Shown here in pieces: positions 40,643 to 50,654 of a stretch of DNA of 64,000 bases. Made by a program: the position numbers and the translations under genes. Below the pieces are notes generated by a model that ran no database searches, was not told the origin of the DNA, and worked only from the letters and a program-made list of their open reading frames with translations. Source of the stretch: Dactylosporangium vinaceum (GTDB lineage Bacteria > Actinomycetota > Actinomycetes > Mycobacteriales > Micromonosporaceae); NCBI RefSeq assembly GCF_019904175.1, contig NZ_CP061913.1:5084001-5148000 (forward strand), written 5' to 3'. Every line of letters begins with the position of its first letter. Positions within the stretch are counted from its first letter, which is position 1.

Positions 40643-43600
40643 GTGAACCAGACCCGCACGGTCTGTTCCTACTGCGGGGTCGGCTGCGGCATGCTCCTCG
40701 ACGTGGCGACGGACCCCGACGGCCGCCGCCGCGTGCTCAAGGTTGTCGGCGACAAGGAGCACCCGGCCAACGCCGGCCGCCTGTGCACGAAGGGCGCCAC
40801 CAGCGCCGAGATGCTCACCGGCCCCGGCCGCCTAGCCGCCGCGCAGCTGCGCACCCGCCGCGACCAGGACCGCCGCGCGGCAGGCGTCGACGAGGCGATC
40901 GCCTACACGGCGAGCCGGCTGCGGGCGATCATCGACGAGCACGGCCCGGACGCGGTGGCCTTCTACGTCTCCGGTCAGCTGACCCTGGAGGCGCAGTACC
41001 TGGCGAACAAGCTGGCCAAGGGGTTCGTCCGGACCAACCAGATCGAGTCCAACTCCCGGCTGTGCATGGCCAGCGCCGGCAGCGGCTACAAGCTGTCCCT
41101 CGGCGCCGACGGGCCGCCCGGCTCCTACGACGACTTCGACAGCGCCGACCTGTTCTTCGTCATCGGCTCCAACATGGCCGACTGCCACCCCATCCTGCAT
41201 CTGCGGATGCTCGACCGGATCAGGGCCGGCGCGAAGCTCATCGTGGCCGACCCGCGCCGCACCGCCACCGCCGAGAAGGCCGACCTGTTCCTGCCGGTCC
41301 GCCCCGGCACCGACCTGGCCCTGCTCAACGGCATCCTGCACCTGCTCGTCACCGGCGGGCACATCGACGAGCAGTTCATCGCCGCGCACACCGAGGGGTG
41401 GGCGGCGATGCCGGCGTTCCTGGCCGACTACACCCCGGAGCGGGTCGCGGCGATCACCGGGCTGCCCCCCGCGGACATCGAGCGGGCCGCCGCGCTCATC
41501 GCCGGGGCGGGCGACTGGATGAGCTGCTGGACGATGGGGCTCAACCAGAGCACCCACGGCACCTGGAACACCAACGCGCTGGTCAACCTGCACCTCGCCA
41601 CCGGCGCGATCGGCCGGCCCGGCAGCGGCCCGTTCTCGCTCACCGGGCAGCCCAACGCGATGGGCGGCCGCGAGATGGGCTACATGGGCCCGGGCCTGCC
41701 GGGGCAGCGCTCAGTGCTGGTCGACGCCGACCGCGAGTTCGTCGAAACCGCCTGGGGACTTCCCGGGGGTACCGTCAGCAAGGCCGTCGGCAAGGGGACC
41801 GTCGAGCTGTTCCAGCGCATGGCCGCGGGTGAGGTGAAGGCCTGCTGGATCATCTGCACCAACCCCGTCGCCTCGGTCGGCAACCGCCGGACCGTCATCG
41901 CCGGCCTCGAACGGGCCGAGCTCGTCATCACCCAGGACGCCTACGCGCAGACGGAGACGAACGCGTACGCCGACGTCGTCCTGCCCGCCGCGATGTGGTC
42001 CGAGGTCGACGGCGTCATGATCAACTCGGAGCGGAACCTGACGCTCGTCAGCGCGGTCGCCGACCCGCCCGGCGAGGCCCTCGCCGACTGGGAGCTGATC
42101 GCCCGGGTCGCTGTCGCGATGGGCTACGGCGACGCGTTCCGCTACAGCTGCGCGGAGGACGTGTTCGCCGAAATCCGCGGCTTCCACAACCCGCAGACCG
42201 GCTACGACCTGCGCGGGGTCAGCTATGCCCGGCTCCGGGAGGGCTCGGTGCAGTGGCCGGCCGCACCGGACGGCCCCCGGCGCAACCCGATCCGGTACCG
42301 CACCGGCGACGGCACCGGGCTCCGGTTCGCCACCGCCAGCGGCCGCGCGGTGTTCTTCCCGCGCCCGCACCTGGACCCGGCCGAGCTGCCCGACGACGAC
42401 TACCCGTTCGTGCTCAACACCGGCCGCGTGCAGCACCAGTGGCACACGCTGACCAAGACCGGCCGGGTGGCGAAGCTCAACAAGCTCAACCCCGGCCCGT
42501 TCGTCGAGGTCAACCCGGCCGACGCCGAGCGGCTCGGGCTCGGCGACGGCGACCGGGTCGAGCTGGTCTCCCGCCGCGGCCGAGCGGTGCTGCCCGCGGC
42601 GGTCACCGACCGGGTCATGCCGGGCCACTGCTTCGCCCCGTTCCACTGGAACGACGTGTTCGGCGCGGACCTCGCCGTCAACGACCTCACCTCCGACGCC
42701 GTCGACCCGATCTCGTTCCAGCCGGAGCTCAAGGTCTGCGCGGTCGCCCTGACCCGGGTGGAGCCCGCGGCAGACCCGCCGGCGGCGGACGGGGCCGCGC
42801 TCGACCTGGCCCCGCCGCGGCTGTCCGATGTGCAGCGCATGTATCTGTCCGGCCTGATCGCCGCGCTCACCGCCAACCCGCCCGCGCCCGGGTCCGTGCC
42901 GACGCTGCCCCCGGGCGCGCCGTTCGACGAGGTCAAGGGCGCCTGGGTGAACGGATACCTGGCCGGCACCTACCACCGGCCGCCGGGTGCTGCGCCGGGC
43001 CGGCCGAGTGCCGGACGTACCATCGAGATTCTCTGGGCGTCGCAGACCGGCAATGCCGAAGAGCTCGCCGCCCACGTCAGCCGGCGCCTCACCGGGGCGG
43101 GCTGGCAGGCCAATCTGCGCGGCATGACGGCCGCGGCCGGGGAGCTGCTGCACGGCGGCAACGACCTCCTCGTCATCACGAGCACCTTCGGCGACGGGGA
43201 CGCCCCCGACAACGGGGCGGCGTTCTGGGACTCGCTGCAGGCCGACGCGCCGCGGCTGGACGGGCGCCGCTACGCCGTGCTCGCGCTCGGCGACTCCAGC
43301 TACGCCGACTTCTGCGGCCACGGGCGCCGCCTCGACGCCCGCCTCACCGAGCTCGGCGGCCAGCGGCTCACCGCGCGGGTCGACCTCGAGCCCGGCGACT
43401 TCGAGACCGCCGCCGACGGCTGGCTCGACGCGGTCCTGACCGCGCTGCGCTCCGGCGGCGCGGCGCGACCTGCCGCGCGCCCGGCCGGGCGGGGCGACGT
43501 CGTCACCGCGACCCTGCACGGCAACCGCCTGCTCAGCCTCCCCGGCTCGGCCAAGGAGGTCCGCGAGTTCGTCTTCGACGTCGGCCCCGACTTCGGCTAC

Positions 43601-44584
43601 GCGGCCGGCGACGCGATAGGCGTGTGGCCCGTCAACGGCGCCGACCTCGTCGACGAGTGGCTCGCCGGCACCGGCCTCGACCCACTGTCCACCGTGGACG
43701 TCGGCGGGCCGGTCGAGCTGCGCGAGGCGCTGCGCCACCGCCTCGACATCACCCGGATCACGCCGGACCTGCTGCGCTTCGTCGCCGACCGGGGCGGCGA
43801 CGCGGCCCTGCGGACCCTGCTGCGCCCGGACAACCAGGGGGAGCTGGCGAAGTACACCTGGGGCCGGCAGGCGGTCGACGTCGTCACCGAGCACGCCGTC
43901 AAGGCGACACCGCAGGAGTGGGTGGGGGTGCTGAAGCGGCTGCAGCCCCGGCAGTACTCGATCTCGTCCTCGCCGCTGCTCGCCCCGACCCGGGTCGCCA
44001 CCACCGTCTCCGTGGTCCGCTTCGCCAACGGCGCCGGCCGCGCCCGCCGGGGCGTGTGCTCCACGTTCCTGGCCGACGCCGACCCGCACGCCGAGGTCCG
44101 GGTGTTCCTGCAGCGCTCGCCGCACTTCCGCCCGCCCGCCGACGACACCGTGCCGATCATCATGATCGGCCCCGGCACCGGCGTGGCCCCGTTCCTGGCG
44201 TTCCTGCAGGAGCGGCAGGCCCGCGGCGCCCGCGGCCGCAACTGGCTGTTCTTCGGCGAGCAGCGCCGGGCCACCGACTTCTACTACGAGCGCGACCTGG
44301 CGGCGCTGCAGGAGGCCGGCGTCCTGACCCGGCTCGACGTCGCGTTCTCCCGCGACCAGCGGACGAAGGTCTACGTCCAGGACCGCATGCGCGAGCACGG
44401 GGCGCAGCTGTGGGCGTGGCTGCAGGACGGCGCCCACGTGTACGTCTGCGGCGACGCCACCCGCATGGCCAAGGACGTCGACGCGGCGCTGCGCGAGATC
44501 GCGGCGGCGCACGGCAACCTCGACGGGGCCGCCTACGTCAAGCAGCTCACGGCCGAGAAGCGTTACCTCCGCGACGTGTACTGA
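40643..44584 (+). CDS. assimilatory nitrate reductase fused to an NADPH-dependent diflavin reductase
   Basis: 1313 residues in one chain. (1) A molybdopterin enzyme, residues 1-750, binds a [4Fe-4S] cluster through Cys8, Cys11, Cys15 and Cys48, with Cys141 (SRLCMASAG) as the likely Mo ligand, as in NasA/NarB/NapA. (2) A flavodoxin-like FMN domain, about 794-940 ([18 protein letters not shown]). (3) A CysJ-like FAD/NADPH reductase, about 950-1313 ([10 protein letters not shown] at 1104, [15 protein letters not shown] at 1176, [15 protein letters not shown]). Electrons can thus pass from NADPH to nitrate without separate reductase subunits. The fusion is known in actinomycetes. GTG start leaderless. 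No nitrite reductase gene is adjacent. Confidence 0.93.
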   Translation: MNQTRTVCSYCGVGCGMLLDVATDPDGRRRVLKVVGDKEHPANAGRLCTKGATSAEMLTGPGRLAAAQLRTRRDQDRRAAGVDEAIAYTASRLRAIIDEHGPDAVAFYVSGQLTLEAQYLANKLAKGFVRTNQIESNSRLCMASAGSGYKLSLGADGPPGSYDDFDSADLFFVIGSNMADCHPILHLRMLDRIRAGAKLIVADPRRTATAEKADLFLPVRPGTDLALLNGILHLLVTGGHIDEQFIAAHTEGWAAMPAFLADYTPERVAAITGLPPADIERAAALIAGAGDWMSCWTMGLNQSTHGTWNTNALVNLHLATGAIGRPGSGPFSLTGQPNAMGGREMGYMGPGLPGQRSVLVDADREFVETAWGLPGGTVSKAVGKGTVELFQRMAAGEVKACWIICTNPVASVGNRRTVIAGLERAELVITQDAYAQTETNAYADVVLPAAMWSEVDGVMINSERNLTLVSAVADPPGEALADWELIARVAVAMGYGDAFRYSCAEDVFAEIRGFHNPQTGYDLRGVSYARLREGSVQWPAAPDGPRRNPIRYRTGDGTGLRFATASGRAVFFPRPHLDPAELPDDDYPFVLNTGRVQHQWHTLTKTGRVAKLNKLNPGPFVEVNPADAERLGLGDGDRVELVSRRGRAVLPAAVTDRVMPGHCFAPFHWNDVFGADLAVNDLTSDAVDPISFQPELKVCAVALTRVEPAADPPAADGAALDLAPPRLSDVQRMYLSGLIAALTANPPAPGSVPTLPPGAPFDEVKGAWVNGYLAGTYHRPPGAAPGRPSAGRTIEILWASQTGNAEELAAHVSRRLTGAGWQANLRGMTAAAGELLHGGNDLLVITSTFGDGDAPDNGAAFWDSLQADAPRLDGRRYAVLALGDSSYADFCGHGRRLDARLTELGGQRLTARVDLEPGDFETAADGWLDAVLTALRSGGAARPAARPAGRGDVVTATLHGNRLLSLPGSAKEVREFVFDVGPDFGYAAGDAIGVWPVNGADLVDEWLAGTGLDPLSTVDVGGPVELREALRHRLDITRITPDLLRFVADRGGDAALRTLLRPDNQGELAKYTWGRQAVDVVTEHAVKATPQEWVGVLKRLQPRQYSISSSPLLAPTRVATTVSVVRFANGAGRARRGVCSTFLADADPHAEVRVFLQRSPHFRPPADDTVPIIMIGPGTGVAPFLAFLQERQARGARGRNWLFFGEQRRATDFYYERDLAALQEAGVLTRLDVAFSRDQRTKVYVQDRMREHGAQLWAWLQDGAHVYVCGDATRMAKDVDAALREIAAAHGNLDGAAYVKQLTAEKRYLRDVY

Positions 44585-44663
44585 CGGCCCGGGCCCCGGC
44601 CGGCCGCGATCCTTCCGGAGTAATTGCCTGGACATCGCCGGCGATGTCGGCGAGTGTCGGACG

Positions 44664-45401
44664 ATGCTCTGGGATGAGGAGACCGCCGCCCGCTACGACA
44701 CCCCGGGGGAGGGTATGTTCGCGCCCGACGTCGTCGACCCCGCCGTCGCCCGGCTCGCCGCCCTCGCCGCGGGCGGGCCGGCCCTGGAGTTCGCGATCGG
44801 CACCGGGCGCATCGGCGTGCCGCTGCACGCGGCCGGCGTGCCGGTGACGGGGATCGAGCTGTCCGGCCCGATGCTGCAGCGCCTCCGCGCGAAGGCCGAC
44901 GAGGCGGCGATTCCGGTGGTGGTCGGGGACATGGCGACGACGACGGCGCCGGGCGAGTACACCCTCGTCTATCTGGTCTTCAACACGATCAGCAATCTGC
45001 TGACCCAGGCGGAGCAGGTCGAGTGCTTCCGCAACGCGGCCCGCCACCTCGTCCCGGGCGGGCGCTTCGTGATCGAGCTGTGGGTCCCCGAGCTGCAGAA
45101 ACTCCCGCCGGGCCAGGCCGCCGTGGTCTTCGGCACCGAGCCCGGCTACCTCGGCCTCGACACCTACGACGTGCTCAACCAGCGGGTGGTGTCCCACCAC
45201 TTCACCTTCGACTACGACGGCACCCGCGGCGCCCGGCTGTCGCGCAGCCCGCACCGCTACATCTGGCCGTCCGAACTGGACCTGATGGGGCAGCTGGCCG
45301 GCTTCACGCTGGAGTCCCGCCACGCCGACTGGGCCGGCGCGGAGTTCACCGCCGGCTCCCGCTCCCACGTCTCGGTGTACCGCCGCCCGCTCAAGCCGTA
45401 G
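44664..45401 (+). CDS. class I SAM-dependent methyltransferase
   Basis: 245 residues. SAM-binding motif is ALEFAIGTGRIGVPLHAAGV, followed by VTGIELSGPMLQRLRAKADE and TLVYLVFNTISNLL (Methyltransf_25-like). Acceptor unknown. It stands alone 79 bp after the nitrate reductase gene on the same strand. Confidence 0.87.
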   Translation: MLWDEETAARYDTPGEGMFAPDVVDPAVARLAALAAGGPALEFAIGTGRIGVPLHAAGVPVTGIELSGPMLQRLRAKADEAAIPVVVGDMATTTAPGEYTLVYLVFNTISNLLTQAEQVECFRNAARHLVPGGRFVIELWVPELQKLPPGQAAVVFGTEPGYLGLDTYDVLNQRVVSHHFTFDYDGTRGARLSRSPHRYIWPSELDLMGQLAGFTLESRHADWAGAEFTAGSRSHVSVYRRPLKP

Positions 45402-45445
45402 CCAGGCCGTAGCCGGGCTGTGGCCCGCGCCGGGGACGCGTCCGC

Positions 45446-45451
45446 TAGGTT
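45446..45451 (+). promoter_or_regulatory. leaderless -10 box (TAGGTT)
   Basis: TAGGTT, 6 nt before the GTG at 45458. Confidence 0.55.
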
Positions 45452-45457
45452 GCGTCG

Positions 45458-46684
45458 GTGATCGACGCCGAGCGAGACGAGCCACTGTCGCCGCCCCGGG
45501 CCCGGCGCTGGGTCCCGGCCGCGGTCGGCGGGCTGCTCGCGCTGGCCGCGCTGCTGTACGTCATCGCCGCCAACACGGACCGGTCCGCCGCACCGGACGC
45601 GGCCCCGAGCCCGGTGGCGTCCCTGAGCCCGGCCGCGGCGGCGGACCGGGTGGACCGGGAGCTCGAGGCGCAGGGCCGGGCGCTGCTCGCCGGTGACCGG
45701 GAGGCGTACCTGCGCCCGGTCCCGCCCGAGCAGCGCGAGGAGTTCGCACTGCGGTTCCAGTCGCTGCGGGCGCTCGGCGTCGCCGCCTGGACCGCGCGGG
45801 TGGTCGGCCGCGGCCGGGACGAGGGCCACGACAGGTGGTCGGCGAACGTGGAGATCCGCTACTGCCTCGGCGCCGCCGACTGCCGCCCGGCCACGATGCT
45901 GCTGTCCAGCACCTGGCTGCTCGGGCGCGGCCCGACGATCATGCTCAGCTTCGAGCGCTCGGTGCTGCCGTGGGACCTGACGCCGCTGCGGGTCGTCTCC
46001 GGCCGCCGGGTCATCGTCGCCGGCCCGGCCGGGATCGCCGACCGGCTGCCGCAGATCCTGCAGGACGCCGACCGCGCCGCCGACATCGCCGACGGCTACG
46101 CGCGCTGGGGCCCGGCGCCGGAGCGCTACGTCCTGTTCGTCGCGCCACCGCAGGAGTGGGACACCTGGTGGAGCGGCCACACCGACAACGTCGACGCCTA
46201 CGCCAACGGCTCCTTCGGGGTCGTGATGAAGGCCGGCGTCGACCGGGAGCACGGCCGGCGCAACCTGCTGACCCACGAGTTCACCCACGTGCTGAGCCTC
46301 GGCGACGACGACGGCGACGACCGAAACTGGTGGCTGTCCGAGGGCCTGGCCGAGTACGTCGCCGACCGCGGCGGTGACTGGACGCAGGCCCGGCTGCCCG
46401 ACGTACGCCGGCTCATCCGCACCGGCGGCTGGGACGGCACCATCACCCTGGCCGCGCCGCCGAAGGACCTGCCGGCCTCCGACCGGCGCGGCCGCTACGG
46501 CATCGCCCTGCTGGCCGTCACCTGCCTGGCCCGCCACTACGGCGAGGACCGGATGCTCGCCTTCTTCACCGCCGTCGTGCGCAACCGGGCCGAGCCCGCG
46601 GCCGCCGCCCTGACCACCCTCGGCGCGGGCTGGCCGACCGCCGCCGCCTTCTGCACGGTCGAGGTCCGCACCCGCGCCGCCTGA
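45458..46684 (+). CDS. membrane-anchored zinc metallopeptidase (peptidase MA/gluzincin-like)
   Basis: 408 residues: a short cytoplasmic N-terminus, one membrane helix (about residues 19-37, VPAAVGGLLALAALLYVIAA) and an outer domain. The metallopeptidase site is HEFTH (about residue 272) with a downstream Glu in LSEGLAEYVAD, the gluzincin layout. An NTF2-like stretch may precede it (about 60-160). It should act on the outer face of the membrane; substrate unknown. Leaderless GTG start. Confidence 0.82.
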   Translation: MIDAERDEPLSPPRARRWVPAAVGGLLALAALLYVIAANTDRSAAPDAAPSPVASLSPAAAADRVDRELEAQGRALLAGDREAYLRPVPPEQREEFALRFQSLRALGVAAWTARVVGRGRDEGHDRWSANVEIRYCLGAADCRPATMLLSSTWLLGRGPTIMLSFERSVLPWDLTPLRVVSGRRVIVAGPAGIADRLPQILQDADRAADIADGYARWGPAPERYVLFVAPPQEWDTWWSGHTDNVDAYANGSFGVVMKAGVDREHGRRNLLTHEFTHVLSLGDDDGDDRNWWLSEGLAEYVADRGGDWTQARLPDVRRLIRTGGWDGTITLAAPPKDLPASDRRGRYGIALLAVTCLARHYGEDRMLAFFTAVVRNRAEPAAAALTTLGAGWPTAAAFCTVEVRTRAA

Positions 46685-46860
46685 GCCACCCGCCGCGCCC
46701 GGGTCGCAACGCGTGGGCCGTTGCGGCGAATCCCGGCGGGTGACAGGGATGGCCCGCGCCCGCGGCCGACCGCTGACGTCCGCTGGGCGATCGCACGGTC
46801 TGGTGGAGTGCTTGGAGGAGCGCGTGGCGGCTGGCCCACCCGGATCCGGCGAGCCGATGC

Positions 46861-47150
46861 CGGCGGTACGCCCGGCCGGACGAGTTCTGGACGCGACGGT
46901 TCGCGGTGCTGCCGGCGATTCCCGTCGCCGGTCTGGTGGCGGCCGGAGTGCTGCTCGTCGCGGCGAAGGTGCCGTTCCCGCTGCCGGCGACCGTGACGCT
47001 CGAAGGCCGGCCCGGGTCGAAGGGGGCGATCTTCGACAATCCGAAGGTCCGGCGGATCCTGATGCGCGCGTGCACGACGGTGACCGCACGGCGGCCGAGC
47101 CGCCGGTCGAGAAGACGCTCGACCGGATGCTCACGGCCGTCGGCTGCGGC
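46861..47150 (+). pseudogene. remnant of a membrane-anchored protein
   Basis: A coding-like segment RYARPDEFWTRRFAVLPAIP, then VAGLVAAGVLLVAAKVPFPL and TVTLEGRPGSKGAIFDNPKV, runs with no start codon. It is broken after about residue 65, the frame shifting into VEKTLDRMLTAVG. It reads like the N-terminus of an actinobacterial secreted or anchored protein often paired with a substrate-binding/VWA gene (recollection, not certain). Several indels are needed to restore one frame. Confidence 0.55.
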
Positions 47151-47154
47151 GGCC

Positions 47155-47640
47155 ATGACCGGGCGGGCACTGCTGGCGCTCGCCGTGCTCGCGTCACTGC
47201 TCGGCGGCTGCGGGCTCGGCGGCCCTCCACCGGTGTCGCTGCGGGTGCTCGGCCGGCTCGGAGCTCGGCGACATGCGCCCGATCCTGGAAGAGCTGCGCC
47301 AGGCGACGGGCGTCCGGCTGCGCTCGACGACCGGGGGACCGTCGAGGCCGACGGCGACCCTGGCGACGAGCACCATGACCTCGCCGGTCGTGATCGGCGT
47401 GAAGCGGGCCGCGGCCGACCGCCTGCGCGACGGCGGTGCCGACCGACGGCTGTCGTGGGCGGACTCCGCGGCCGGGCGGGCGCGGTGCGGCTCGCGATGA
47501 CCGACCCGCGCCGGGCCGGGTGTCGTACGCCGGCGAGCTGCGCCGGGACGCGCCGCAGGGCCCGTTCCAGGCCCGGTGCCCTGGGCCGGGTCACGGCCTG
47601 GAGCGCCGGCGACCGATGGCTCCTGGTCGACCCGATCGTG
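47155..47640 (+). pseudogene. decayed lipoprotein (substrate-binding/VWA-type) gene
   Basis: Begins with an intact lipoprotein signal (MTGRALLALAVLASLLGGCG). The homologous sequence then hops frames: SELGDMRPILEELRQATGV in +2, DDRGTVEADGDPGDEHHDLA back in +1, TMTSPVVIGVKRAAADRLRD in +2, then AVRLAMTDPRR in +1. Internal segments appear deleted. At least four frameshifts make it non-functional. It stops near the end of the Rrf2 gene on the other strand. Confidence 0.65.
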
Positions 47641-47645
47641 ACGCC

Positions 47646-48047
47646 TCAGTGGGCGGCGTGGTTGATGAGGTCGGCCAGGGTGACCGCGTCCAGGTAGTCG
47701 AGGCGGACCCGGTTGGCGCGGTCCCAGAGGCTGTGGAGGCGTTCGATGGCGCGGTCCGGGGGCAGGTCGATGCCGGGCGGCGGGTCGTTGCCGCCGGGGC
47801 CGTCGAGGCGGCGGACGATCTCGCCCAGGGTCAGCGACGCCGGGGGCAGGGCCAGGGTGTAGCCGCCGCCGGTGCCGCGCTGGACCTGGACGAGGTCGGC
47901 GCGGCGCAGGTCGGCCAGGAGGTCGTACAGGTAGCCGGCCGGGATGTCCTGGGCGTCGGCAACGTCCTGGGCCTTCACCGTCTGCGGTGCGGCCCCGGCC
48001 AGCACGACGAGGGCCCGGATCGAATACTCGATGCGCTTCGGCAGCAT
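47646..48047 (-). CDS. Rrf2-family regulator, probably of the sulfate operon
   Basis: 133 residues. Winged HTH of the Rrf2 family (RIEYSIRALVVLAGA, DIPAGYLYDLLADLRRADLV, GTGGGYTLALPP). It contains no cysteine at all, so it cannot carry an Fe-S cluster like IscR or NsrR; it resembles the CymR branch, which senses sulfur status through a protein partner (family knowledge). It starts 12 nt after the cysA stop on the same strand, so it is the last gene of the sulfate uptake operon and probably its autoregulator. Confidence 0.85.
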   Translation of the reverse strand: MLPKRIEYSIRALVVLAGAAPQTVKAQDVADAQDIPAGYLYDLLADLRRADLVQVQRGTGGGYTLALPPASLTLGEIVRRLDGPGGNDPPPGIDLPPDRAIERLHSLWDRANRVRLDYLDAVTLADLINHAAH

Positions 48048-48059
48048 CTCGGGCAGGAA

Positions 48060-49013
48060 CTACGCGGCGGCCAAGGTCCGGGCCTCGGCCGACGGGCTGA
48101 AGTAGACGGTGTCGCCGGTCTTGACGTCGAGGTCCCTGGCCCCGGCCCGGGTGAGCTGGGCCCAGACCTCGCGGTCGCCCGCGCGGGCCTCGATGCGGAC
48201 CTCGAAGCCGAGGGAGACGACCCGGGTGACTGTCGCCTCGGTGCCGCCGGGCGTGCGCGACAACGCGACGTCGTGCGGGCGGACCAGGCGGCCGTCCAGG
48301 TGCGTGACGGGGCCGAGGAAGCTCATCACGAACGGGTTGGCCGGGTTCTCGTAGATGTCGTGCGGGGTGCCGACCTGCTGCACGACGCCGTCCGCGAGCA
48401 CGACGATCGAGTCGGAGACGTCGAGGGCCTCCTCCTGGTCGTGGGTGACGAACACGGTGGTGACGTGGACCTCGTCGTGCAGCCGGCGCAGCCAGGTGCG
48501 CAGCTCCTTGCGGACCTGGGCGTCGAGCGCGCCGAACGGCTCGTCGAGGAGCAGGACCTGCGGCTCGGGGGCCAGGGCGCGGGCCAGGGCCATGCGCTGG
48601 CGCTGGCCGCCGGACAGCTGCGCGGGGTAGCGGTCGGCGAACTGGTCCAGGTGCACCAGCTCGAGCAGCTCCATCACCCGCTTGCGGATGTCGGCCTTGT
48701 TCCGGCGGCGCACCTCGAGGCCGAAGGCGACGTTGCGGAACACCGTCATGTGCTTGAACGCGGCGTAGTGCTGGAACACGAAGCCGACGTTGCGCCGCTG
48801 CGGGGTCAGGACCGTGGCGTCGACGTCGTTGATGTGCACGGTGCCGGTGTCGGGGCGCTCCAGGCCGGCGATGACGCGCAGCAGCGTCGACTTGCCGCCG
48901 CCGGAGGGGCCGAGCAGCGCGGTCAGCGAGCCGGAGGCGATGTCGACGGAGATGTCGCGCAGGACCGGGGTCTTGCCGAACGACTTGTTGACGTCGCGGA
49001 CTTCGATGGCCAT
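48060..49013 (-). CDS. cysA: sulfate/thiosulfate ABC transporter ATPase CysA
   Basis: 317 residues. Walker [13 protein letters not shown] (about residue 35), signature [15 protein letters not shown], Walker [14 protein letters not shown], His switch [10 protein letters not shown], and a C-terminal TOBE-like regulatory domain ([10 protein letters not shown]). It powers sulfate import with CysT and CysW. ATG overlaps the cysW stop (TGATG). Confidence 0.93.
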   Translation of the reverse strand: MAIEVRDVNKSFGKTPVLRDISVDIASGSLTALLGPSGGGKSTLLRVIAGLERPDTGTVHINDVDATVLTPQRRNVGFVFQHYAAFKHMTVFRNVAFGLEVRRRNKADIRKRVMELLELVHLDQFADRYPAQLSGGQRQRMALARALAPEPQVLLLDEPFGALDAQVRKELRTWLRRLHDEVHVTTVFVTHDQEEALDVSDSIVVLADGVVQQVGTPHDIYENPANPFVMSFLGPVTHLDGRLVRPHDVALSRTPGGTEATVTRVVSLGFEVRIEARAGDREVWAQLTRAGARDLDVKTGDTVYFSPSAEARTLAAA

Positions 49014-49810
49014 CAGGCGTCCTCTTTCGGCCGCAGGAGCTTGGTGATGAGCAGGATGACGATGGCGATCAGGGCCAGGGCGGTGGCGGTGGCGAACGCC
49101 GCGGTCTGGTCGTAGTTCTGGTAGCGCTCCTCGACGAACAGCGTCGCGGTCTGCGTCTGCCCGACGAGCCGGCCGGACACGACGGCGACCGCGCCGTACT
49201 CGCCGAGGGCGCGGGCCAGGCACAGCACCACGCCGTAGCCGAGCGCGGCCCGGATGCCCGGGATCGTGATGCGCCGGAACGCCTGCCAGCGCGATGCGCC
49301 GAGGGTGTGCGCGGCCTGCTCCTGCTCGTCGCCCATCTCCTCGAGGACGGGGACGATGGCGCGTACCACCAGCGGCAGTGACACGAAGATGGTGGCGAGC
49401 ACCATGCCGGGCAGGGAGAAGATGATCTGCAGCCCGTGCCGCTCCAGCCAGCCGCCCGCGGGGGCGAACTTCCCGTACACCAGGATCAGGGCGAGGCCGA
49501 CGACGACGGGGGACACCGCCAGGGGCAGGTCGATCAGGGCGCCGAACAGGCGCCGGCCGGCGAAGCGGTGCCGGACCAGCAGCAGCGCGGCGAGGACCCC
49601 GAACAGGGTGTTGGCCAGCACCGCCCAGATCGCCACCGAGATCGTGACGGCAAAGGCGTGGGTGGCGTTGGCCGACGTGAGCGTGTCGACGACCCGCTGC
49701 AGGCCGTGCTCGAACGTGCGCCAGATGACCAGGCCGACCGGCAGCACCAGCAGGAACAGCAGATAGACCAGGGCGAGGATGCGCAGCGGATACTTAGCCA
49801 CGGCGGGCAC
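49013..49810 (-). CDS. cysW: sulfate ABC transporter permease CysW
   Basis: 265 residues from the GTG at 49810; the GTG at 49801 ([15 protein letters not shown]) is an equally good start. Six membrane helices and the EAA loop [20 protein letters not shown] that docks to CysA. Overlaps the 3' end of cysT by 17 bp and cysA by 1 bp. Confidence 0.92.
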   Translation of the reverse strand: MPAVAKYPLRILALVYLLFLLVLPVGLVIWRTFEHGLQRVVDTLTSANATHAFAVTISVAIWAVLANTLFGVLAALLLVRHRFAGRRLFGALIDLPLAVSPVVVGLALILVYGKFAPAGGWLERHGLQIIFSLPGMVLATIFVSLPLVVRAIVPVLEEMGDEQEQAAHTLGASRWQAFRRITIPGIRAALGYGVVLCLARALGEYGAVAVVSGRLVGQTQTATLFVEERYQNYDQTAAFATATALALIAIVILLITKLLRPKEDA

Positions 49811-50654
49811 TCCAGCGCTGGAAGAGGTCGAGGCCGAGCAGCACGACGAACGCGACGACGAGCAGCACTGTCGAGATGGCCGCGGCCGAGGTGGTGTCGT
49901 CGCTCTCGATGCGCCCGAAGATGTTGACCGCGGACACCTGGGTCTCGAACGGGATGCTGCCGGTGAGCAGGTTCGTCGAGCCGTACTCCGCGATGGCCCG
50001 GGTGAACGCCAGCCCGGCGCCCGAGATCATCGCCGGGGCCAGGTTGGGCAAGATGATCCGGCGGAACGTCGTGAACGGGGAGGCACCGAGGGAGTACGCG
50101 GCCTGCTCCATGTCCCGGTCGAGCTCGCGCAGGACGGGCTGGACGGTGCGCACGACGAACGGCAGCGTCACGAACAGCAGCGCCACGCCGACGCTGATGC
50201 GGGTGTAGGCGATGTTGATGCCGATCGGGCTGTTGGTGCCGTAGAGCGCCAGCAGCACGAGGCCGGCGACGATCGTGGGCAGCGCGAACGGCAGGTCGAT
50301 GAGCGTGTCGACGAGGCCCTTGCCCACGAACTTGTCGCGCTCCAGGACCCAGGCGATGACGGTACCCATGACGACGTTGACGACGGCCACGATCAGCGAG
50401 GCGCCGACCGTGAGCTTCAGCGCGGCCCAGGCGTCGGGGGTCTGCACGGCCCGCCAGAACGTGTCCCAGCCGCCCTCGGTCGAGCGCCACACGACGGCGG
50501 CGAGCGGGATGAGGACGATCAGGCTGAGGTACAGCACCGCCGTGCCGAGGCTCAGCGCCGTGCCCACCCGGGGCCGGGAGCGGTGGACCCGCGGCCCGGC
50601 CGGGCCCGGCGCTTCGCCGGACCCGGTGGACGTGCTGACGGCCGTCGCGGTCAT
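49794..50654 (-). CDS. cysT: sulfate ABC transporter permease CysT (CysU)
   Basis: 286 residues, six to seven helices, EAA loop RELDRDMEQAAYSLGASPFT. Partner of CysW in the transmembrane channel. Its ATG overlaps the stop of the binding-protein gene (ATGA), part of a chain of overlaps through the operon. Confidence 0.92.
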   Translation of the reverse strand: MTATAVSTSTGSGEAPGPAGPRVHRSRPRVGTALSLGTAVLYLSLIVLIPLAAVVWRSTEGGWDTFWRAVQTPDAWAALKLTVGASLIVAVVNVVMGTVIAWVLERDKFVGKGLVDTLIDLPFALPTIVAGLVLLALYGTNSPIGINIAYTRISVGVALLFVTLPFVVRTVQPVLRELDRDMEQAAYSLGASPFTTFRRIILPNLAPAMISGAGLAFTRAIAEYGSTNLLTGSIPFETQVSAVNIFGRIESDDTTSAAAISTVLLVVAFVVLLGLDLFQRWSARRG

